Source: Thermoplasmata archaeon
Lineage (GTDB): Archaea > Thermoplasmatota > Thermoplasmata > Thermoplasmatales > Thermoplasmataceae
Assembly (NCBI GenBank): GCA_021835265.1
Contig: JAKBQK010000428.1
Coordinates: forward strand, 1 to 5,139
Length of the DNA stretch: 5,139 nt
Direction: 5' to 3'
A program made the translations under genes and the position numbers. This document shows, piece by piece, positions 1 to 5,139 of this stretch; positions within the stretch are counted from its first letter, which is position 1, and every line of letters starts with the position of its first letter. The notes under the pieces are model-generated. The model searched no databases. It saw only the letters and a program-made list of their open reading frames with translations, and was not told where the DNA came from.

Positions 1-2
1 TA

Positions 3-173
3 GGAAAAAAAATCCAACAGAAGATTTTTATGTTGAGGTTAAAACGGAATGATTTTGAACTGGTAAAAATCTTAACATTATTTTTTGCCAGGGGATGAAT
101 AATGTTTAATTCTTACCATAGAACTTCCATTATGATCTTCAGCATGGAAAAACCAGTTAAGATATGTTATTAA
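3..173 (+). pseudogene. Possible remnant of a plus-strand gene entering from the left edge
   Basis: One plus-strand frame is open from the window edge to TGA 96-98. It reads like protein sequence, including KRNDFELVKILTLFFARG. It reopens at ATG 102 (preceded by AGGGGATGA) for 23 codons to TAA 171-173, then continues in the same frame through the 192-248 frame. Another frame is open from base 2 to TGA 50-52 and ends DFYVEVKTE, which could instead be the true end of a gene from the left. I recognise neither. Open stretches of this length arise easily by chance, so this is only a candidate gene tail or decayed gene. Confidence 0.18.
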
Positions 174-191
174 ATGAAGGAGGTTGAATTT

Positions 192-248
192 ATGCAGTAT
201 GGAGAACAAGAGTGTACAAAGAAAAATGAGTTTTCATCATATCAATGA
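192..248 (+). CDS. Possible 18-residue reading frame behind a strong Shine-Dalgarno sequence
   Basis: AAGGAGGT (177-184) is a near-perfect Shine-Dalgarno sequence 7 bases before ATG at 192. The frame encodes MQYGEQECTKKNEFSSYQ and stops at TGA 246-248. A second 18-codon frame (245-301, starting MKVLNS) overlaps this stop in an ATGA junction. The peptide is hydrophilic with one Cys and is unrecognised. It may be a real small protein, a leader peptide, or the start of a gene destroyed by a frameshift. No longer plus-strand gene follows. The same frame could also open at ATG 174, but that would place the Shine-Dalgarno sequence inside the coding region. Confidence 0.25.
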   Translation: MQYGEQECTKKNEFSSYQ

Positions 249-294
249 AAGTTTTGAACAGTATCAGAATCACACAAAAAGAAACTTTGTACAC
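212..294. repeat. Perfect 10-bp inverted repeat bounding an 83-bp segment
   Basis: GTGTACAAAG (212-221) is exactly reverse-complementary to CTTTGTACAC (285-294), with 63 bases between. Pairing stops abruptly inside and outside the arms. A smaller hairpin, TTTCAT (232-237) with ATGAAA (245-250), sits within. I see no target-site duplication at the outer edges and no other copy in the window. It could be the ends of a very small non-autonomous element, a pair of TGTACA-centred protein-binding sites, or the base of an RNA stem. None of these is proven. Confidence 0.45.
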
Positions 295-301
295 AATTTG
301 A

Positions 302-660
302 GGTGAGTGAAAATTCAAACCCAAATAGTAAGAAAGCGTATTCTAAATAACCGCTGATTCTCTTAGGAAACGCTAAATGAGTCGAATATTCATAAGTGAA
401 TTGATCTCCTATTCCGATTTTAGACATTAGCAGAGCATTCTATTCTAATTTTGGCTTATTTAATGATATTGTTGGCATTTTGTGCAAATTCACTAATCAA
501 TTTCTCCATAACTCCTAAACAGTTGATCACACCCATTTTTTCGGGTTCAGAAATAAATTACTTTTAAGCTTCATTCTTTAATTTGGAGAGTAAAAGTCTA
601 TTGAATTACTTCTTCTTTCTGCAAATTTTGAATTCCTGTGTCCCTTCTTATAAATCTATG
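302..660. other. Non-coding AT-rich stretch, no supported gene
   Basis: No convincing gene on either strand. On the minus strand a 61-codon frame (427-242) and a 26-codon frame (536-456, starting MGVINCLG) are open, but neither has a Shine-Dalgarno sequence or a recognisable product. Short protein-like fragments in different minus-strand frames between about 456 and 660 are interrupted by several stops. They could be relics of a decayed gene or simply chance. I see no tRNA, rRNA or CRISPR repeat pattern. Confidence 0.5.
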
Positions 661-676
661 TTTTTACACTCTCCGT

Positions 677-708
677 AAAAAAAAGTCTTGATTTTTCCAT
701 TAAAAATC
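677..708 (-). terminator. Hairpin plus U8 tract downstream of the ATPase gene
   Basis: On the minus strand a perfect 7-bp stem (GATTTTT, loop AATGG, AAAAATC; bases 708-690) is followed after five bases (AAGAC) by eight consecutive T (684-677). This lies about 80-110 bases past the stop codon of the ATPase gene and has the form of a U-tract terminator. The stem is AT-rich and weak, but archaeal RNA polymerase responds mainly to the U-tract. A second 7-bp inverted repeat (TTTTTAC 661-667 with GTAAAAA 675-681) overlaps the tract and could compete with the first stem. Confidence 0.5.
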
Positions 709-773
709 TGAAACGTGTAAGAACATGTCTATTTAAAACCGGATTTAATGCAATATAGTATTTTGTTAAATAA

Positions 774-788
774 GACAAAAATGAAAAA
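774..788 (-). terminator. T-rich tract immediately after the ATPase stop codon
   Basis: The minus strand reads TTTTTCATTTTTGTC directly after the TAA at 791-789, giving two T5 runs in 12 bases. A weak 6-bp inverted repeat (TTTTGT 761-766 with ACAAAA 775-780, 8-base loop) overlaps it. Such T-rich runs are typical archaeal 3'-end signals, so this may be a first termination point ahead of the stronger hairpin and T8 run at 677-708. In AT-rich DNA, chance is a real alternative. Confidence 0.35.
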
Positions 789-3700
789 TTAAGTATTAAA
801 CAATTTGTTGTACTTCGTCATAAGTTCCCTACCCTTATCAGTAATGCGAATTTCTATAGGTTTGAAAATATCGATAAAAATTAAAATATGACCTTCTGCA
901 AGAAGAGCTCTAAATACGGATATTAAACTCTCAGGTTCCTGCTTGCTATATGAAAAAATTTCGTTTAAGTTCTGAGGTGCAATTCCAGAGTACATAATTG
1001 ACTCAAGTAACGTTTGGGTAATTTTATCTATCGTATCTTTGGTCACTGTAAACTCTTTTGAGGGAAAAGAGAAACTCAAAGAAGGTTTAAATTTAGTGAT
1101 CAACGTTCCATTTGCTACCTTCTGTTGAACATCGCAGTTCATAAGAAATTCTTGAGTTAACTTATGAAAAATTTCAAGATTTTTTGGTAAGTCCTTTAAT
1201 ATATCTCCTATCTCTGTTGAGTGTTGACTAAAATACTTCTTCCGGTCTCTGTGAGCAACCCTATTGTCTAGTGAGAATGAGAGATTTAAATAATTTTTGA
1301 ATTTCTCAAAATCATCTGTTTTGATGATTTCTGAGAAAAGTCCCTTTCTTATGTCTTTAACAGATAGAACTTCTGTATATTCCCCTCTTGCCATGTCGTA
1401 GAAAAAGTTTTCGTCTGAATCTCTCCTTGTTTGGAAATTTCCGCGGCTTGATAATTCAGAAATTCTTTTTCTAACTTCATCAGGAATTAATTTTATAGAA
1501 TCATTGCCCCAAAGAGCTCTCATACATGGGTAAAACACTTCTCTAATATTTTCCTCAAGTAAACTGCAAACCCCGTCTACAACTTCCTCATACATTTGGG
1601 AAAGAAACTTCATTCTTAGTGAGTGAATTTTTTGAAACTGGGTCACAGTCAATTCTCTTCCATTCAACCTGGATATTCCTTCTCCTTTCACTTGATCAGA
1701 AAGTATTTTTGACAGCTGACTCAAAGCTTTTGTGTGATTGTGGAGAAAACCGTACAATTGAGAACGATTATCCGGAATTTCAAAATCACCAAAGGCATAC
1801 TTTGAAAGTTCATCTATATTTTCTGGGATAGCCCATGACTTTGAAAACAGGAGCCATTGATCTTCATTTTCATTATGATTTGCATAAATAATTCTATTAA
1901 TTGCTTCAGCTAACCACTTCAAAGGAAGCTTGAAATTATCGGAGTTTGTAGGTTGGTTGTTTCTTATGTTATTGTTCACTTGTGTAATTGCTACTGCAGA
2001 TAATTTTAGCAAATTTGCAATTTCTGGGAAAGAGTCAGTCCAAGAGTTCTTAAAATCAACTATTGTACTTAACACTCCTCCATAGATAGTCTCAGCCTCT
2101 GAAGATTGAGACAAAGTTTCTTGTTCAAATGCAGCGAACAAAACTCTTCCTGGTTTTAGTTTAAGATTATCACATATCTGAACAATAGTCCTCATAAACT
2201 CATCTGAAAGATGCCACTTAAACGTTGGTTCTGTTGTACTTTTCTTTTGGACCAACAAATCATGTTTTTTTAACAGGATAAAGACGGGCTTGTAATTTAG
2301 GTATATCTGTTCTGTTTCTGACGCACCTTTCCTATATATAGATGTCAACACAAGTTGGAACGCTTTACGTAGTTTAATACTACTCTCAACTTCAGAAAGC
2401 AAAGATAAATACTGATCGTTTATTTGGCTTCTCTTTATGCTTGCTCTTACGATGTCAACAGTCTCTACATGTACTTTGACAGAAAGGCCAATTTCTTCAA
2501 ATTGATTCAAGTCTAGTCGTTCTCGAATATGATCTAGGTAGTCTCGAAATGTAATTTCTTTTTTCAGTCTTTCATTCAGAACTTTGAATGCTTGTTTTAG
2601 CCCACTTTCTTCAATTCTAATTGTTTCATCATTCCTTGTAGAAAACGAGTTTATCCTTTTTTTAACTGCCTCTAGAGCTAGTTCTTCTGTTAGATGAGGA
2701 ATACTGTCTATCCTGTAGAAACTCCCTGAGAGGGATGGTCTTCTTGCAAATTCATTTTCCCATAACCTTGAACCTGCCACAATTGTTCCAAGTTTGATCG
2801 ACTTATTGGCAAAATATTCTTGAACATTCTGTAGTTGTTTCAGAAATTCTAGCACTTGTTCAAAGTAAGAATCTGTTTTGTGTAGTCCATCCACAAATAC
2901 CAAAAAACCTTTTGGTGCATCATTCCCAAGTAATCTTAAAAGTTCTAGGCAATCATTATATAAGTTACCAGAAGGTCGCTTTGACCTAGGATCTGTGTGA
3001 TATATTTGAAAATAAACTTCTGAAAGGTTATCTAAAAGTTGTTCAAGAAAAATATTTGTCAGATTTGATACACTCGGAGATGGATTCATAATTATATATA
3101 CGCACATTAATCCTGCAACTGTAGCAGGATTTGTCAAATATTGAAAAACAGTAGTTTTTCCAGATCCAAATTCACCAGCAAGGATTATAGTTTTATTTGA
3201 AAAACTGTCAGGATTACGGGAAATGTCATCAGCATATTTCTTTATCAAAGGAGTCTGCACAACCACATCATCATACTTCTCCTTAGATAACCAATATAGT
3301 CCTTGATTTGTTTCGAAAGGATTCTGTGATAATCCCAAGATCTGCCACCAATGGGAATTCGTAGCTCCTTGAATTGGTAATTCTGATTGTACTATTTGTC
3401 TCTCTAGGTCTTCTATTTTGAATTCAATTGGTACTTTGAGATCACTATCATATTTACTGAGTTGTTTATCTTTTTCCTCTAATTGTTGTCTTAAGTAATC
3501 AACCTCCCGTCTTAGATCTTCACTTTCTTCATTACTTCTCTCATTAGCTTTCTTCTTAAATTCCTCCTCAATTTTTAGTATGAATTGTTTATTGTGCAAA
3601 TTACGTAAATCGTCAACGTTTAAAATCAACTTATTATTGGAATCTTTGTAAGTATTGAAGAGGGTTCCTAGTTTCTGTTCGTTAAAGTGTTGATTGATAA

Positions 3701-3938
3701 ATTTAATTTTTGCGGTCTCTTGCATAAACTCATTCAAATCTAGTACACGAGTCCTTAGCAAGTATTTCACGATTTCTTCTGCAACATCATTTGCTGTAAA
3801 TCTTGAGGCAGTTCTTAACCTATTTTTTTCTGCAAAATCCCTTCTTAGTTGTTTTTCTACCTCCTTATCACATTCTGCAGAAGTAAGTTTAAGGATGTTC
3901 TCTTTGACAAATTTTCTCATCGCCTGAGTTTTATCCAT
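789..3938 (-). CDS. Large P-loop ATPase with coiled coil, HEPN-like domain and C-terminal winged helix
   Basis: Intact 1049-residue cytosolic protein with no membrane segment or signal peptide; not a named family that I recognise. Seen in order: helical charged N-terminus (1-120); coiled coil (about 120-165); an NPF-type lead-in (LGLSQNPF, 201-208) as in ExeA- and ORC-like ATPases; Walker A GEFGSGKTT (255-263); Walker B FLVFVD (345-350), followed by GLHK, like the hhhhDG of STAND ATPases; a sensor-1-like strand (384-391); a helical lid (about 413-432). A possible internal winged helix lies at 522-585. Residues 760-935 resemble HEPN domains and carry DNRVAH (891-896) where RNxxAH is expected. 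A winged helix ends the protein (about 962-1042, wing closing ITDKGREL). The ATG is fixed by an in-frame TAA directly before it and lacks a Shine-Dalgarno sequence. ATP hydrolysis is a strong prediction. A defence or regulatory role is inference. The gene stands alone and is AT-richer than corA. Confidence 0.93.
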   Translation of the reverse strand: MDKTQAMRKFVKENILKLTSAECDKEVEKQLRRDFAEKNRLRTASRFTANDVAEEIVKYLLRTRVLDLNEFMQETAKIKFINQHFNEQKLGTLFNTYKDSNNKLILNVDDLRNLHNKQFILKIEEEFKKKANERSNEESEDLRREVDYLRQQLEEKDKQLSKYDSDLKVPIEFKIEDLERQIVQSELPIQGATNSHWWQILGLSQNPFETNQGLYWLSKEKYDDVVVQTPLIKKYADDISRNPDSFSNKTIILAGEFGSGKTTVFQYLTNPATVAGLMCVYIIMNPSPSVSNLTNIFLEQLLDNLSEVYFQIYHTDPRSKRPSGNLYNDCLELLRLLGNDAPKGFLVFVDGLHKTDSYFEQVLEFLKQLQNVQEYFANKSIKLGTIVAGSRLWENEFARRPSLSGSFYRIDSIPHLTEELALEAVKKRINSFSTRNDETIRIEESGLKQAFKVLNERLKKEITFRDYLDHIRERLDLNQFEEIGLSVKVHVETVDIVRASIKRSQINDQYLSLLSEVESSIKLRKAFQLVLTSIYRKGASETEQIYLNYKPVFILLKKHDLLVQKKSTTEPTFKWHLSDEFMRTIVQICDNLKLKPGRVLFAAFEQETLSQSSEAETIYGGVLSTIVDFKNSWTDSFPEIANLLKLSAVAITQVNNNIRNNQPTNSDNFKLPLKWLAEAINRIIYANHNENEDQWLLFSKSWAIPENIDELSKYAFGDFEIPDNRSQLYGFLHNHTKALSQLSKILSDQVKGEGISRLNGRELTVTQFQKIHSLRMKFLSQMYEEVVDGVCSLLEENIREVFYPCMRALWGNDSIKLIPDEVRKRISELSSRGNFQTRRDSDENFFYDMARGEYTEVLSVKDIRKGLFSEIIKTDDFEKFKNYLNLSFSLDNRVAHRDRKKYFSQHSTEIGDILKDLPKNLEIFHKLTQEFLMNCDVQQKVANGTLITKFKPSLSFSFPSKEFTVTKDTIDKITQTLLESIMYSGIAPQNLNEIFSYSKQEPESLISVFRALLAEGHILIFIDIFKPIEIRITDKGRELMTKYNKLFNT

Positions 3939-4010
3939 TTATGTCAAACACTTTTAATTATATTAAATCTAACAATACATATGTCTCATATATCAACATA
4001 ATCAATTATC

Positions 4011-4018
4011 TATTTAAA
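4011..4018 (-). promoter_or_regulatory. Archaeal TATA box, probable promoter of the ATPase gene
   Basis: Read on the minus strand this is TTTAAATA, an exact match to the archaeal TATA consensus TTTAWATA, 72 bases before the ATG at 3938. Transcription would start about 22-25 bases further on, near 3987-3990, leaving a leader of about 50 nt without a recognisable Shine-Dalgarno sequence. The bases just upstream (ATTCTCAA) are only a poor BRE match. A weaker alternative, TGATATATG, lies nearer the gene at about 3988-3996. In a spacer this AT-rich, chance matches are expected, so the call rests mainly on position. Confidence 0.45.
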
Positions 4019-4192
4019 TTGAGAATGAACAGTAGATTCGTTTCTAAATCGTAGATAGATAAGTAAGGAAAGTAAATCATTCTTGATAAAGGCTAAATAG
4101 AACGAAAGGTCCACGCAATTTATATTCTATTTTCATGGAATTTTTTCTATTCTCTTGGAGATGCTCTTTTAATTTCCTTAAACTGAAAATGC

Positions 4193-4202
4193 TTTATATA
4201 AA
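4193..4202. promoter_or_regulatory. Palindromic archaeal TATA motif
   Basis: TTTATATAAA is a perfect palindrome and contains the TATA consensus on both strands. On the plus strand it follows CTGAAAATGC, whose A-rich part resembles a BRE. A transcript would begin near 4225 and run towards the 3' end of corA, possibly antisense to it, with only a 22-codon frame (4273-4341) downstream. On the minus strand it could be a distal promoter for the ATPase gene, 254 bases before its ATG. Chance occurrence is possible. Confidence 0.25.
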
Positions 4203-4446
4203 TCAAAGTGCTCGTTTCAAAATTATTGAGCGAATCCACTTCTATTTGTTAAAGTTCATGAGAATTATGTAAATGTTAAGTTTATTTGTTGTGAATTTAG
4301 ATTCAAGAGGATTTTACCTGAAGGAATATATTACAATATAAGATGAAGTATGACTCAATATACTTGGATTAGAGATTTAACTATAATGATACATATTGTC
4401 CAAAGTAATAGTTCTTTTAAACTTGAGAATAAATATAATTATGGTT

Positions 4447-5139
4447 TTATACCCAGCCACGTTTTCTGAAAATTAAAAGCAGTACTGAGGAAATAAGCAG
4501 CATGACCACTACCATTCCATAGAATCCATAGATAGAAGATGAAGCAGGCTCGTAAAATCCTTTTGTGAAGTTCATTCCATAGAAACCTGTCAGGAATGTA
4601 AGTGGAAGGAATATGGTGGCCACTAAGGTCAGCAACCTCAGTATATTATCGGTATACGCTGATCTAAGGGTGAAATACAAATCCCGGATATCGCCTGCCC
4701 TGAGAGTATACGAATCAAGGGCCTCAATCATCTGGAATGTATGGTCATAGATATCCCTGAAATCATGGGACAGATCATGGGACAGAAACTTTATTGCATC
4801 ATTCTGTGCAAGGGACATCACATCCCTGTGCTGTGTTAAGGTGATCCTAAGATTTCCCATCTCCGATCTGGCCCGGGAAATGAAGGCCATTATATTTTTC
4901 AGGTCATTAAGCTCCTTGGATGTGATATTATCAAAGTCCAGCAGATCAACCCTGACCGAAACAAGCCAGTTCTCCATGTCAGAAAGTGCGCTGAAGAAAG
5001 AATCCACAGAAAAATCAAATACCTGGTGCATCACCAGTGAAGGGAAATTTTTCTCCTTCTTGATAGTCTTGGCACGGTTCCCAATGGAATCAATAGAATG
5101 CTGCACCACAGAAGAAGGATTCTGGTGGAGTGTCAGCAT
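4447..5139 (-). CDS. corA: CorA-family magnesium/cobalt channel, C-terminal part (5' end beyond window)
   Basis: C-terminal 230 residues of a CorA-type divalent-cation channel, a homopentameric membrane protein with a large cytosolic funnel. The visible part starts in the funnel (LTLHQNP matches the CorA segment before the long helices) and continues through the long stalk helix. It ends in two membrane helices, about 166-186 and 203-223 of this fragment. The hallmark YGMNF follows the first helix (GMN at 188-190, bases 4570-4578), and the tail is basic with a Trp (RKRGWV). The ATG at the window edge is probably internal, because CorA proteins usually have about 80-110 more residues before this point. 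The loop after GMN lacks the usual MPEL-like acidic signature and has one Glu (197), so ion selectivity is uncertain. Base composition is visibly richer in G+C than the ATPase gene downstream, which lies 508 bp away and is probably transcribed separately. Confidence 0.92.
   Translation of the reverse strand: MLTLHQNPSSVVQHSIDSIGNRAKTIKKEKNFPSLVMHQVFDFSVDSFFSALSDMENWLVSVRVDLLDFDNITSKELNDLKNIMAFISRARSEMGNLRITLTQHRDVMSLAQNDAIKFLSHDLSHDFRDIYDHTFQMIEALDSYTLRAGDIRDLYFTLRSAYTDNILRLLTLVATIFLPLTFLTGFYGMNFTKGFYEPASSSIYGFYGMVVVMLLISSVLLLIFRKRGWV

Larger units (their letters stand above)
3939..4446. other. 508-bp intergenic spacer between corA and the ATPase gene
   Basis: AT-rich spacer with no supported gene. 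It contains the probable ATPase promoter at 4011-4018, a palindromic TATA motif at 4193-4202, and a weak inverted repeat (AAGTAT 4346-4351 with ATACTT 4360-4365) about 80-100 bases past the corA stop. It also has a 22-codon plus-strand frame (4273-4341) without a Shine-Dalgarno sequence. The length and the internal promoter suggest the two genes are transcribed separately. No clear terminator hairpin follows corA; only moderately T-rich sequence is visible. Confidence 0.6.

Noticed and set aside
96..248. Stops in one plus-strand frame spaced exactly 75 bases apart (96, 171, 246), suggesting a 75-bp repeat
   Set aside because: The two 75-base units show no sequence similarity to each other, so the spacing is coincidental.
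307..357. GTG frame directly after GAGGTGA (300-306)
   Set aside because: The Shine-Dalgarno-like sequence abuts the GTG with no spacer, which is too close for initiation, and the frame has only 16 codons.
242..427. Minus-strand 61-codon open frame
   Set aside because: No Shine-Dalgarno sequence, no recognisable domain, odd Phe/Ser/Cys-rich composition, and its end overlaps the inverted repeat. It is best explained as chance in AT-rich DNA, although a leaderless small gene cannot be fully excluded.
456..536. Minus-strand 26-codon frame starting MGVINCLG, with protein-like fragments upstream in other frames
   Set aside because: Looks like the end of a helical protein, but it is short, has no ribosome-binding site, and its continuation upstream needs several frameshifts and stops to be ignored. 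It is only noted as a possible relic.
1619..1831. Plus-strand 70-codon open frame
   Set aside because: Lies entirely antisense within the ATPase gene, whose opposite frame explains the openness; no ribosome-binding site or family resemblance.
3694..3927. Plus-strand 77-codon open frame rich in Ser, Phe and Leu
   Set aside because: Antisense shadow of the Lys/Glu/Asp-rich N-terminus of the ATPase gene, which naturally gives hydrophobic-looking reverse frames.
4346..4365. AAGTAT/ATACTT inverted repeat as a corA terminator
   Set aside because: The stem is only 6 bp, AT-rich, about 80-100 bases past the stop, and has no following T-run on the minus strand.
1..5139. CRISPR array, tRNA, rRNA or transposase
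   Set aside because: No regularly spaced direct repeats, no cloverleaf-like sequence and no transposase or integrase motifs were seen on either strand.

Overview
The window is AT-rich and most likely archaeal. Archaeal-type TATA boxes (TTTAAATA, TTTATATA) precede or surround the genes, a terminator-like signal ends in a long U-tract, and the large gene has no Shine-Dalgarno sequence. Long non-coding spacers and the CorA sequence would fit a methanogen of the Methanosarcinales. That placement is an inference from style, not a database match.

Layout. Bases 1-788 hold no convincing complete gene. They contain short plus-strand reading frames (one 18-codon frame behind a strong Shine-Dalgarno sequence), a perfect 10-bp inverted repeat, and terminator-like signals for the minus-strand gene that ends at 789. 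Bases 789-3938 (minus strand) encode one intact 1049-residue protein, the centrepiece of the window. It has an unrecognised N-terminal region and coiled coil, a P-loop ATPase core related to STAND/ORC-type ATPases, a long helical middle, a probable HEPN-like domain with an altered active-site motif, and a C-terminal winged helix. Bases 3939-4446 are a 508-bp spacer with the likely promoter of this gene. Bases 4447-5139 (minus strand) are the C-terminal 230 residues of a CorA-family divalent-cation channel, cut by the window edge.

How they relate. Both genes point the same way, but the 508-bp spacer, the promoter inside it and the different base composition argue against an operon. In 60-base samples, corA is about 50% G+C and the ATPase gene about 33%. 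CorA looks like ordinary host sequence. The ATPase gene looks like a solitary, probably transferred accessory gene. Its architecture (signal-transduction-like ATPase, HEPN-like domain and DNA-binding-like domain in one chain) makes a single-gene defence or conflict system the most interesting hypothesis, though nothing in the neighbourhood proves it.
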